Assembly (NCBI GenBank): GCA_903632075.3
Contig: CAHIKZ030000810.1
Coordinates: 352,501-416,500, forward strand
Source of the DNA: Acanthosepion pharaonis
Lineage: Eukaryota; Mollusca; Cephalopoda; Sepiida; Sepiidae
Direction: 5' to 3'
Length of the DNA: 64,000 bases
Part shown: positions 46,569 through 57,194 of the stretch, one piece after another
Layout of the letters: each line of letters begins with the position of its first letter
Numbering within the stretch: the stretch's first letter is position 1
Notes under the pieces: model-generated
What the model was told of the DNA's origin: nothing
Database searches by the model: none
Seen by the model: only the letters and a program-made list of their open reading frames with translations
Made by a program: the position numbers and the translations under genes

Positions 46569-46793
46569 ATTGCTTAAACATTAATTCTAATAGATACCCA
46601 TATTTCAGTAGATGCTCTGTTTTTTTAAAATTTATTAAACAGTATATTTATTTCCATCTATCTGCCTGAATATTTGGGAAATATTGTTAGAAAAATATGC
46701 ACCCTCTGGCAGGATTCAAACCTGTGTCCCCTAGGGGAAAATGTCATTAGATCCAACATGCTTTGATGGCTCAGCCATGAAGGACCTCCTGGT
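46569..46793 (-). mobile_element. tRNA-derived SINE, left copy of an inverted pair
   Basis: On the minus strand it carries GGGACACAGGTTTGAATCCT, then GCCAGAGGGTGCATATTTTT and a tail GAATATTCAGG-AGATAGATGG. Its mate is 46,845-47,045 in opposite orientation. Confidence 0.65.
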
Positions 46794-46844
46794 TGAAGAT
46801 TGGGAAAAATTTGTGTTCAAAAAGCACTATTCAGGCTTTGTTTG

Positions 46845-47045
46845 ACCAGGAGGTTCTTTGTGGCCAAGAGGTCAAGCTATGTCAGATCCAATGACGGTTT
46901 CCCCTTATAGGACACAGGTTTGAATCCTGCTGGAGGGAACATATTTTTCTAATAAGATTTCTTGAATATTCAGGCTGGTAGATGGAAATAAAAACAGGGC
47001 ATCTACTCAAATATGGGTATCCATGAAAAATAATGTTTAAGCAAT
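46845..47045 (+). mobile_element. tRNA-derived SINE, right copy of an inverted pair
   Basis: Begins ACCAGGAGGTTCTTTGTGGC, then CAAGAGGTCAAGC (A-box region), and ACACAGGTTTGAATCCTGCT (B-box). The tail ends GTTTAAGCAAT. Nearly complementary to 46,569-46,793, separated by about 50 bases. Confidence 0.65.
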
Positions 47046-47599
47046 AAATTAAAATATCACAATTTGTTTACGTTAAAGCAATTTTATGAGAAATACTGCA
47101 TAGAAACAAAAATCTATTAAGTCATAAATGACAGGAAAACTAATTTGGATGCTGTATCCAACATACTATGTAAATAAGAAGCTCTCAAAGTAGACAGCAT
47201 TATTTTTTTTTTCTTAGCATTTTAGCCATATTTTAGTGTTACATATAATGAATAAAAGATTACATACCTCTAAACAGTTTATATTTTCGTAATCATTAAC
47301 TAAGTTTCAAAACTGTACATGCAATAATATTGGAGCTATGAATGTCAGAATTTCATTGAAAACAAAATGCAAAACAAATTCAGTGAAATTTCAAGATGCT
47401 CCGATTTTAAAACTATTAAAAAAAGCTACCACAAAGAAACACCTGTGAATCTTTCCAGATTTTTCTGAGAGGGTTACCTGTGGCCATTGGTTGATTTCAG
47501 ATGAAATGACCATACCTATATAGATTGATTTTAGTGTTTTTGTTCCAAGTTAGAGTTTTCTGTCTGAATTTCTTGGATGAGGAGTTAACATTATTTACA

Positions 47600-47930
47600 T
47601 GTGGACCAGTATCTTCATCTTTGGTGTTTCTATTACAAAGTCTTGACTGTTGTACCCTCCAACTTTCATCAGGTGTTTGTCAATCCAGGTAACTTTCAGG
47701 AAGTTCCAAACAGAACCCTTTATTTGATCCATAGAAGAGGGGAGATTGTTCACATTTTGCTGACCATATTTAGGGATATCTCATCTAGTTCTTATTTAGT
47801 ACTATTCAGTTATTGCTTGTCTCCCTTTCCACTGAGTCCAAATATGCATGGCCCAGCCTAGGGATTGAACTCATAATCACCATGTCACCAAATTCATGAA
47901 CCAATACTTTAATCCACTAGACTATTGATT
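47600..47930 (-). mobile_element. tRNA-derived SINE, family C
   Basis: The reverse complement has ATGGTGATTATGAGTTCAAT, then CCCTAGGCTGGG (B-box) and AATACTGAAT-like downstream sequence shared with 48,360-48,990, 49,190-49,390 and 53,640-53,960. Confidence 0.55.
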
Positions 47931-48359
47931 GGAGCTGTTTCTGAATATTATCCAATATTTAAAAGCTGTTCTACTCTACAGAGAAATCTCTGTCAAGTCA
48001 TGCCTAACATGAGGGAGAACCAAGAATTGTGTGTATTCCATTGCTTGTGGCAAAGAATATAAAGGTGAAACTAGCCGTCCCCTAAATGTAAGGCTGGAGT
48101 AACAACCTCTGTGGAATGAAGTAAGAATACTGGGAGTCAGATGTTTGAAAGAATCAGTGCATATGCTATGAGCACCTCCTTAGTAGGGTTAGCATAGAAA
48201 TGACTAACGATATGAGACATTAATAAGAAATAGAAATTACAGCAAGGCTTCAACAACAGCTGCAGTAGAAAAAGAGAAAACTCAATGAGTGCAGTAAAGT
48301 GTGACAACCACAACAGTACTAATCAGCAGGCAGATTAGTTTTAAGGCTCCACTCAATAG

Positions 48360-48990
48360 CCTAGTGAATTAAAGTATTGATTGGTGATATCCTAATTGTG
48401 AGTTCAATCCTTGGGATGGGTAGTGTGTATATGGACTCAATGAAAATGCAGTAAACTGAACAGTTCAGTTATGTGCCATGCATGATACACGCTTAGGCAA
48501 TCATGTATCTTTCAATACGTGACTGACGAGGCAGATATTTTCCCACAGTAGGTTGCCATTTTTTTCTGTGGTAGACCAGTTGCCATCCAAGGCTATAGAA
48601 CCCAGTCTGTCCTACTATTTACCCATAGCTTGGGGGGTGGGTGAAGAAGAGGATTCATACCTTTCCCAAGGGTATTAGCATGTAAGTAAATGTAATGGAT
48701 TCGACTGGAATTCGAACTCGGCTCTCAGATTCCTCAATCCAAGCTGCTATCCATTACTCACTGTGCCTCCCACAAACTGAACAGTACTAGACGAGATATC
48801 CCTAGACATGCTCAGCAGAATGAGAACAATCTCTCCCACTTCTATAGATTAAATAAAGCTTTAATTTCAAAATTCCTTGAAAGTTACATCGATTGACAAG
48901 GATCCCGAGGAAAGCTGGGGTGCACAAGGTCCAAAATGAGTGAAAGATGAGGATAATAGTCTACAGGTAAACAACTTTGAGTTTGTGAAG
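48360..48990 (+). mobile_element. Family C SINE split by a later SINE insertion
   Basis: The head (48,360-48,463: GTGAGTTCAATCCTTGGGAT, B-box) and the body (48,774-48,990: GACGAGATATCCCTAGACAT, then AATTTCAAAATTCCTTGAAA) are contiguous in the copy at 53,660-53,960. Here they are separated by 310 bp flanked by a direct repeat. Confidence 0.65.
48464..48773 (-). mobile_element. tRNA-headed SINE with perfect 11-bp target duplication
   Basis: AAACTGAACAG at 48,453-48,463 and again at 48,774-48,784 flanks a 310-bp insert. On the minus strand it starts GGGAGGCACAGTGAGTAATG, then GATAGCAGCTTGG (A-box region), and has GAGTTCGAATTCCAGTCG (B-box). It shares the core ATACCCTTGGGAAAGGTATG with the 5S-tRNA SINE but has no 5S head and a different 3' tail. 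Confidence 0.75.
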
Positions 48991-49189
48991 ACAGAGTCTC
49001 AAATTTGACAGTAATCAAGTCATCTGGCATTAAATGATATGCACAGGTCTATTGTTGCTGAAAAGATTATCAAATGTAGCCATTGAGAGCATTTTACTTA
49101 TTATTTTATCTTTATGTAGAGGGAAAAAATGACTACTTAATTATGAATGTGTACTCAACTTACAAGCAGTACTAAAATAAAAATTCAAC

Positions 49190-49390
49190 AAGATATTCCA
49201 GTGGAATGAGAACAGTCTACCCCTGTAGATTAAATAAAGGGCTCATTTCAAAATTCCCTGGAGGTTACCTGGATTGATATACACTTGAGGAAAGTTGGAG
49301 GGCTCAAGAGCTCAAACATTGTGATAACAACAACAAAGATGAGGGCAATAGTCTAAATGTAAAAAATGATTACTCCTCATCACAGATATT
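49190..49390 (+). mobile_element. Family C SINE, 5'-truncated
   Basis: AATGAGAACAGTCTACCCCT, and TTCAAAATTCCCTGGAGGTT parallel 48,818-48,890 and 53,790-53,850. Confidence 0.55.
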
Positions 49391-49399
49391 CACATACAA

Positions 49400-51400
49400 T
49401 AGTTTTGCATTTTCTTAGGTTCAAAATACATTTGGCATATTAAGCCAAACAATATTCCCGTCTCACAGATATACAAAATGTATAGATATGCATACATGCG
49501 CACATACAAAAAATGTATAGATATGTACACACACATATGAAAATGTATGTAGATATTGTATTTTATACATAGGGATATTTTTTTTAAAGGCTGAAAGAAA
49601 AAAAATGCAACTTATAGAGACTTTTTCAGTCATTAAATAATTTACAACATTTTCTGTGAATAATATGGAATCAATTATGCTATATATGTTGTTGTGCAAA
49701 GTATTGTCTATAGAGAATTGACAAGAATTAGCCAAGCCAGCCTATGTGTTAGCCACCATTCTTTGCAATAGGAAATACATCAGTGTTATGGTGTGAATGA
49801 CTGCACAACATTTAGGTTATGAAAAAACAGACAGGAGATAAGCAAACTCAGGTAAACACTCACCTTTGCATGTGTCACCACTTTATTAATACAAATATTG
49901 ACTTGTAAAAGTCTTCTTCTCCTCACTCTTGTCCACAATCACATTTGTACCACCACTTAAGGCTGGCATGTACTACTCATGAACCCCCCCCCTCCTCGCA
50001 GGAGGGGGTCCGGGGAGTGCTTTGTTACCCTACCTTATCAGCATTTAATTTTTTTCCTATCTACATGTTACAAAGTAAACTATGCACAACTGACTATTAA
50101 AAGGACGTAAAATTTTCATGTCATTTGGGGGCGGGTCATGTTTTTTTTTTTTCATTCAAATAGGTGAATTTGTTTTGCTCATGTTGTCTCAAAAAAACTC
50201 TATATAAAATTCACTATTTTTTAATCTATAATGTTGAACATGTTAAAATTCAACTTTTTAACAAGAAAAATCTCAAGTTGATGTTAAAAATTACCACAAA
50301 ACATCATTGGTTTATTAAAGATGGAACAATCTATTATGACACGTTTCTAATTTGTATTTAGATACATTGTATCTATTTTCAATTTTTCTAGTTGAATTGT
50401 TCACCTATATTGCATATGATCCATTATCGTACATAATTGAGTTACAACATAATCTATATTTTATATGAATACTACTTTATGAAAATTGAGATGTAGTAGT
50501 GTGGAGGGCTCTGCATCAGAGGTGAGGGGACACACACACACACATGTGAACCTTGCACTGGCCCTGCCTCCACTTGTTTAAGTGTGCCCTGTCAGCATTA
50601 CCTTGTTGTATCCCTTTTAACGCTAATGGTCATACAGTCACTCACCCTAACAAACTGTACATCTAAAGAAGGCTACAAAATGCATTGGCCAAAACAGGTC
50701 AAAAATAAAATGAGTCCAAATAACTGCTTAGAAACACTAACTAAAATCTATTTTTTTTTCTTAGATCATAAACACTTGAACAAATTATATTTCTACTGAA
50801 ATAATTTTGAATTTCATATTTTGAAGCCATAATATACTGAATTTTATTATTACTTAATTAAGCATTGTCAACAGAGTTTTTTTATTTATTTCTTTCATTT
50901 TAATATTAGCTTCTTGTATTACAATAGTAATATTATCTTGAATATTTGTTTGATGAAGCATTGTCAGCCATTATTCATTTTTGACTAGTATTTCTTTCAT
51001 CTTTCCCCATCCTAGAAACCTATCATTAATACCAGATTTTTATAAATGTATAATTAATACCAAATTATAAAATAATTATATTGGATTTTACAGGGAGCAT
51101 AAATGGGTTAATTAGCCAAATATTAGTAAAAAAAAAAAAAATTGGATTGGATTTTGCTATTAAATGAAGCATTGTCAAACATTATTAATTTTTTACACCA
51201 TCACTAACAGTATTAGAAGTAGTAATAGCTTGAATTTTATTATTATTAGATGAAGCATTGTATTTAATTGTCTAGGTGATTTTTTTTTAATACATGTTCT
51301 TTTGAGAGAAGTGTATTTTTATGAAGTCCAGACGGTTTGTATCAAAAGTTGTTACCCTTGTTTATCTTTTTCAGATCAGTAGTTACAACCTGCCAAATTT
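49400..51400. other. AT-rich region without recognised genes
   Basis: Low-complexity AT-rich DNA with a GC-rich palindrome near 49,990 and an AC repeat at 50,530. Short open frames lack splice support or family resemblance. Confidence 0.5.
49984..50008. repeat. GC-rich perfect hairpin
   Basis: CCCCCTCC TCGC GGAGGGGG-type palindrome (CCCCCTCCT-CGC-AGGAGGGGG) in an AT-rich setting. Confidence 0.8.
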
Positions 51401-52060
51401 ATGACAGATACATTTCCAGTTAATGGAAAATTATTTTTCACATGAGAGATGTGGTCTCAAGCTATAGTAACAACCTGAATGGGAGGGGCCTTGTGAGCCT
51501 ATTTTTCCAAATATATAGAGCTCAGGTCAGTAGATGCCAGAAGACTTTTTGACAGCAAGAGGACAAGGCAAATCAACATCAGAGAGCATCAAGAAGGCAC
51601 CAGTTACCAGCCAGCTGCAGAGAGACTAAAAAATTTTGAAGTTCAAGTGAAAATTCTTTTGTGGTTGGACAACAAAGAAGAAAAAAGAATTTAAAGAAAT
51701 TTTTCCAAGCACAGACTGTAAATTTAAAAGGGACTTTTCAAAAATTACTTATATCCCAGAGATGTTTGTGGGGGAGGTAAAAGTAGGTGTTTTTTTTTTT
51801 CTCAAAAGGTGGTGGAATTGTTTCCTCTTTTTTCAAAATCCTTATCTTTTCCCAAAGTGTAATTTTTCATGGTAATCTTTTTAACAGAAATTGTTATATT
51901 GATAGGCGCACAAAAGGAAATTTTTGTGCAAATTTTGTATTTGTACCTTTTTTGCAATTGTGTAATAAATGTTTTTCCTTTAAAATTTTATGCACTGGTT
52001 GAGTCTTGTTTGTAATTTAGCACCTATTATGACTTGCTAAGATTTTGTGTTGGCACAAGA
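51400..52060 (+). mobile_element. Possible solo LTR
   Basis: A TATA-like AAATATATAGAGCTC at 51,514, a purine-rich leader and an AATAAA-type signal (GTAATAAATG near 51,962) about 450 bp later are laid out like an LTR. I could not define TG...CA ends or a target duplication, so this is weak. Confidence 0.25.
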
Positions 52061-52279
52061 AATTAGATTTAGTAGAAAATAAAATTCTTATAATTGTCAA
52101 CCATTATTCATTTTTTACAAGTATTTCATCTTAATTTCATTTGCTTTAATTACACTATTACCAGTAATATTTATTATTAGCATTTTCAACTATTCATTTT
52201 TTATAAGTTTTACTTTCATGTTAATTTTAGTTGCAACTACTCAGACACATTATGTGACCAGATCAGAAATAAAGAATTG

Positions 52280-52523
52280 GGATCCAGCAAGACCTGAACT
52301 TGCCTTCATTTACCTCTGGAAGGTTAATCTTACCATCATTGTTGCTCTTATCAATTGAGCTACAAAGGTTTGACAGCTGATTGAGAAAAAAAAAAGAGTT
52401 TATAGGCTTAGATTTGATTTTCTGCCAGCCAAAGAACTACTGTAGTTCAATTGGTAAGAGAAGCCATCATGCTAAAATGGGCTTAAAAAAAAGGATGCAG
52501 GTTTTGAGTCTCACCAGAAACTC
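52280..52523. mobile_element. Inverted pair of tRNA-like SINE heads
   Basis: The minus strand of 52,280-52,368 reads TTGTAGCTCAATTGATAAGA, then GCAACAATGATGG. The plus strand of 52,434-52,523 reads CTGTAGTTCAATTGGTAAGA, then GAAGCCATCATGC and GGTTTTGAGTCTCACC. Both resemble tRNA D-arm/A-box sequence and face outward from a 65-base spacer. Confidence 0.6.
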
Positions 52524-52958
52524 ATTCTATATTCTGTTTACTGCTTCATCATCAAAGAATGGTGAGCTCAGTGGTTGTGAAGAAAAGCAATGGCAATTAA
52601 GATGAAAGGAATAGTTTAAAATTAATAATGGTTCATATTTTGAATTTAGATTAAAAAAAAAGATTGTGTAGGTAAGAGGCTTTTAACAGGGCTGTCTGCA
52701 TGACTGTGATCATATGAATCATCCCTTGAACTAAACTAAGGATCCTATCAAAAGGGTAAGTATGGGTGATGAGTAGGACTTGATAGAAAAGGTAGGCTCA
52801 ACCTTGAGACAAATGCAAAGAGGAAGAGTGACTTAAAATTAATTTATCATTTTTTAAGATCACATGCATAGTGAACATGCAATAAAAGACATTGTGAACA
52901 ATCAGTGATTGGTTCATATATCTTGAGCATAATGAATAAGTTCAATAAGGCATCTTTA

Positions 52959-53023
52959 TATTGGGTTGGTCAAAATGTTTGTTCGCTTAAGTAGAAAATT
53001 TAACTACTTTTTGATGAACCCAA
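52959..53023. mobile_element. 63-bp mariner-type MITE
   Basis: Same terminus as at 42,597: TTGGGTTGGTCAAAATGTTT on the left, and TTTTTGATGAACCCAA on the right. The left TA is intact and the right is TT. Confidence 0.6.
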
Positions 53024-53059
53024 TTCAGCAAAACTTTTCTTGTATCCAAGATTTAAAAT

Positions 53060-53060
53060 C

Positions 53061-53116
<56 letters not shown>
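53060..53116. repeat. (AT)n(GT)n(AT)n microsatellite
   Basis: Compound dinucleotide repeat. Confidence 0.9.
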
Positions 53117-53586
53117 GGATGTATGCATGTAAGTTTTAAAGCCAGTGGGAATCACATTTTAAATTAGCATTTCTTTTTTTTTTTAAATCCCTTTAGGACA
53201 CAAGAACTTACGACTCTCCACAGCTTCCTTTTTTAACAGTTGTGGAGTGGTTTTTTTTATTGCTTTCTTTGCAGTTTCGAATTCAAAGTTATCCTTCTTC
53301 AAGACTGGCTGCTTTACCAAAACTATTGAACCCAGTTCACTTACAATTTTACTTATAACTGGAGTAGAAGTCAAAATTTGATAAGTGAATGCAACAACTG
53401 GCTGAAATTTGAATGGCCCGCCAATTTCATTTTTGGCACATCCTGTATTAACATTACATCATTAGGTTTACCTATCTAAGGCGTGTGTAACACCACTTCT
53501 CTCTCAAATTACTCAGTTACCTTACTAGCAACAGATCCATAAATGATTACTGGCACTAAGATATTCAGTGTTCATAACATCTTTGT

Positions 53587-53960
53587 CTTGTTCTTTTTAG
53601 TACTGCTCAGTTATTGCATACCTTGTTTCCACAGAGACTATCTTTGTACACCTCAGCCTAATGGATTAAAGAGTTCAATCCCTGGGCTGGGTAGTATGTA
53701 TATATTTAGACTCTGTGAAAACAAAGCAAGCAGTAACTGAGCAGTACTAAAAAAGAACAAGGTGAGATATCTCTAGACATGGGAAGTGAAATGAGAAAAT
53801 CTGTCCTCATTAAAAATAGATTTCAGTTTAAAATTCCCTGAGGTTTACTCAGATTGATAGACACCAGAACAAAGATAAAAAACAAAACAAAACATTGTGA
53901 TAATAACAAACATGATGACATTAGTCCAAATGTAAATAACTCTTCATCCTAGAAATCCAG
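53587..53960 (+). mobile_element. Family C SINE in a foldback arrangement
   Basis: 53,587-53,640 (CTTGTTCTTTTTAGTACTGC, TCAGTTATTGC) is inverted relative to 53,707-53,761 (GCAGTAACTGAGCAGTACTA, AAAAAGAACAAG). The loop holds the B-box-like GAGTTCAATCCCTGGGCTGG, and the SINE body continues to 53,960. Confidence 0.6.
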
Positions 53961-53964
53961 ACAG

Positions 53965-54880
53965 AAAGTCAATCTTTTGCAATAAAATATGTAGGAGTCA
54001 ACTAATGCTGTTAAAATTTTTTTAGGATATTCTTATATTTATGAGGAATAATATACCATGTGAATTTCAGCATATAATATCTGTTTTTATTAGAAGTATT
54101 TATATCCAGTTACCATGCTACAACACCTCTATTGCTTTATTCTCCCTTTGTCGCCTTTTTTAATTTATGTACACTTTAGATTAATCACCGTTTTTGACCA
54201 CTTCCTGTTTACCCATGAGTAATAATCAGATAATGCACAACAAACTACAGGGTCAAAGCACCTACTTACTTATCCTCTTAAATCAATCCCCAATGATCGC
54301 ATCACCTGTAAATGACTTTTTAAATCTTTTTCTTTAATAAGCATTTTTCTCCTTTAATATCATTATTATTTAAACATTTAAGCCACTTTGTATATATTTA
54401 TTTTTGCTGCTGTACTTCTATGTAGAACCCCTTTCACCATGGGTTGACTGTTCTCACACTGTGTCATACTGTAACTTCCTTTCTGTAGACTTATCACTGT
54501 AAACTGTAACACATTCCTGTAAGCAAACTACTTGCTATCTACTCTACCCATTTAGTCCCTCAGTCTCACAGTTATGTCCAACCTTTGGCTCCCTGTCATA
54601 TTTATTTATTCCCATCCTTTTTACCTTTTTTATTTATTCTGTAAGTTGGACTAAACTCATCTAAAGTTTGTATTTATTTTTTTTTCTAGATTTGGCTTTC
54701 AATAAACCTACTAATGAACAGGATTTTTTCTTCAGTTTTGATTGCTTTAAGTCTGGCTGTCTGAGGTATGGATGCATATCAGGAGTCAGTACAAATTACA
54801 ATAACTTATATAGTGGTGTGATATTTTATGATGCAATACAAGGCTTGTTCGTCATATTGTAAAATTATATATATAAGTTG
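53965..54880. other. Unassigned AT-rich stretch
   Basis: Moderately pyrimidine-rich on the plus strand between 54,110 and 54,640 (resembling a LINE 3' region) but without clear matches to the other copies in the window. Confidence 0.4.
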
Positions 54881-54884
54881 TAGT

Positions 54885-55260
54885 CTCTGTCTGTCAGTTT
54901 GTTATCAAATTCCTCCTAGAGTTTTTGAGATAGACCCCAATAACCATATATATTCTGAAACTACATTACCCAGGGTACTTAGATAAGTATATCTCATTTT
55001 GATCAAAGGGGATCCCCGGGGAGCACAAACTTCCCACCGAAACTTTTTTTTCCCTTTGATTTAAATTTGAACAAGGCAATGACTCCTATCCAAAATATAG
55101 AAGGAGAAAGCCAGAAGATAGAGGTCACATCGGCAGGATCATTGAGTAATGTTGAAATGCATCATTTTCCTTCACAAATTATAACAATGATTTAAAACCA
55201 ATCATCATTTTCTTACAAAAAAGAAAAAGTGTGACATGCGGCAAGGCACAGTTAATTCGG
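54885..55260 (+). repeat. Dispersed repeat, inverted copy of 25.49-25.86 kb
   Basis: See the entry at 25,490; CCCCAATAACCATATATATT, and TTTGATCAAAGGGGATCCCC correspond with substitutions. Confidence 0.6.
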
Positions 55261-55299
55261 CTAGTAATATGTAATTTATATTAATTTTTTCGTATTTCA

Positions 55300-56130
55300 G
55301 ATCAATAGGTTGTAAGAAAGATATGCCATCAAAAGAGAAACAAGTTATTGTAAAAATATTGAGTGATATGAACACAACTTTGAAAATTGTGAAGAATCAA
55401 AAAGAAACTAAAATATTGGCATAAGAAAAAGTTTTCTCTTGTCTTAAAATCATTTTGTGACATTCTTGAGGAAAATTAAAAGAATAAGAAAATTGAACTT
55501 GAAGAAGCTTGTGCTGATGATGTAAACAGAAATAAAATTCTGTATATTAAGAACATTAGCTGAAGACATGAAAGCAACTATCACCTTTATAAAAAAGAAA
55601 CATGTAAATGAGACAAAGAACATGAAAACTGATTTTTCAATAGTTATATTTAGTGATGAAGGTAGAGCTACATTGGATGAACCTGATGGCTTAGCTAAAG
55701 ATTGGATTCTTTAGGGAAATAGCCAGCTAATCAACTTAGAAGGAAATGAGAATTAATGTTTTGGTCTAGTATTATAGGCAGTAAAATTATACTTCAAAAT
55801 TGATGCTGGCATCATAATGCAGAGAATTATTGGAAGCTCTTGGACAAGACATATTTTTATCAATACATATCACAACCATGAAGCTCAAGGAGTACATCCA
55901 TGCTACATAATGCTCCTTCACATATAGCAAAACTGACTATTACCCACCTTGTCCCCAACACCAAAAAAGTTTCAACTATACCATATTAATGCGATGACCC
56001 AACACTATTCAATTGTTAACTCAATATCTTTGGGAAGTATTAAAAATTGGTACAAGCAATGTTTAGTCAAAATTAATAAAAAATCAACAAAGGTTACAGA
56101 ATGTCAAGGAACCCGTTTTAAAGTAAAATA
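55300..56130 (+). pseudogene. Tc1/mariner-like transposase remnant
   Basis: Frames with several stops give MPSKEKQVIVKILSDMNTTL near 55,322, VIFSDEGRATLDEPDGLAKD near 55,650 (first catalytic Asp in FSDE), IKNWYKQCLVKI near 56,045 and TKVTECQGTRFKVK. FSDE-RATLD-PDGWA is diagnostic of one Tc1/mariner lineage. The HDNAPSH region is garbled, so it is inactive. Confidence 0.65.
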
Positions 56131-56325
56131 AAAGAATAATTTATTCAGGTATATTGCTGTTTATGCATTGAATTTATAGATAAAAAAATTATATTGCATT
56201 TTATTTGCATAATAAAACCTAATAATCCTAAAATTATTTGTCAATATTTTTTCAAGAGGATAGATATTATAAGCTGAAATTCACACACCCACACTTACAT
56301 ACACACACACTCCTATAAATATAGC

Positions 56326-57152
56326 TTGAAAGTTTTACTTAAATCAGTTCTTAGGAGTCTAATGGGCGGGTGGGCAAAAATGATTACTCACCACAGAGAA
56401 CCATCCCTGCTTCCCATTAGAATGTCTGATACTCAACTCCACGAGAGCTCCTCTTTGCGATTACTCGGCCTCACATTGACTGCTGACCTGAGATGGAACA
56501 AATACATTAAGTCAATAGCTTCATCCACTGCAAGGAAAGTTGGCTCCCTGTGCCGTGCCAGGAAATTTTTCTTGCCAGAGTTGATCCTTCAAATCTACAA
56601 ATCAACCATTCACCCTTGCATGGAGTATTGCTGTCATATATGATCTGGTGCCACTTATGTTTGTCTCAAGGTTCTTGATAAGATCCAGAGACAGATATGC
56701 AACGTAATTGGCCCTGATCTGGCATCTCGTCTGCATTCGCTCTCTCACAGATGTGCTGTCGCCTCCCTGTCTTTTTTACAAATACTTTCATGGTAACTGC
56801 TTCGAGTAGCTGCTTTTGCTAGTTCCCAAACTTCGTGAATTTAAGTGTTCTACTAGGCTGGCATCTCGCTCACACCCTTTCACTGTTAAATGTAGCTGTC
56901 TCTTCTACTCCAATAGCTTCATGTCTCACATTTCTTGCCTGTGGAACTCCCTCCCATCTTCCTGTTTCCCTGATAGCTATAATCTCGAACTATTCAAATG
57001 TAATGTCAATCGACGTCTCCAGATGCCTTGATCTATCTCCTATCCTTCTCTTCATCCTTTCCTCTATCACTCCTATTTGCTCTAGCTCCAACTCTCTGTA
57101 ACCCCTGCGTGCTAGTGGCTTCCCGCCTTGCTTGGGGTGAAACGCTTATAAA
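56326..57152 (+). pseudogene. CR1-like LINE ORF2 C-terminus and 3' end
   Basis: Plus-strand frames: SSSLRLLGLTLTADLRWNKY, IASSTARKVGSLCRARKFFL and IYKSTIHPCMEYCCHI, stop, SGATYVCLKVLDKIQRQICN, RLHSLSHRCAVASLSFLYKY, then SCLWNSLPSSCFPDSYNLEL FKCNVNRRL. This is the post-RT domain of CR1/Jockey-type ORF2. The 3' end CTTGCTTGGGGTGAAACGC is followed by an A-rich tail with AATAAA-like repeats (57,150-57,180), the least decayed 3' end in the window. Confidence 0.8.
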
Positions 57153-57194
57153 AAAAAAATAAATAAAAAAAAAAAAATATTAATATCCAATATA

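Larger units (their letters stand above)
45724..47520. mobile_element. Foldback element with arms of about 260-305 bp
   Basis: 45,724-46,028 and 47,261-47,520 are inverted copies. For example CCCTCTCAGAAAAATAATCT, and TTCACAGGTGTTCCTTG on the left pair with the right arm read backwards (CCCTCTCAGAAAAATCTGGA, TTCACAGGTGTTTCTTTG). The outer ends are TATAGGGTCTTTCC and TATAGGTATGGTCATTTC. The centre holds only SINEs. Probably a non-autonomous DNA transposon of unknown superfamily. Confidence 0.7.
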
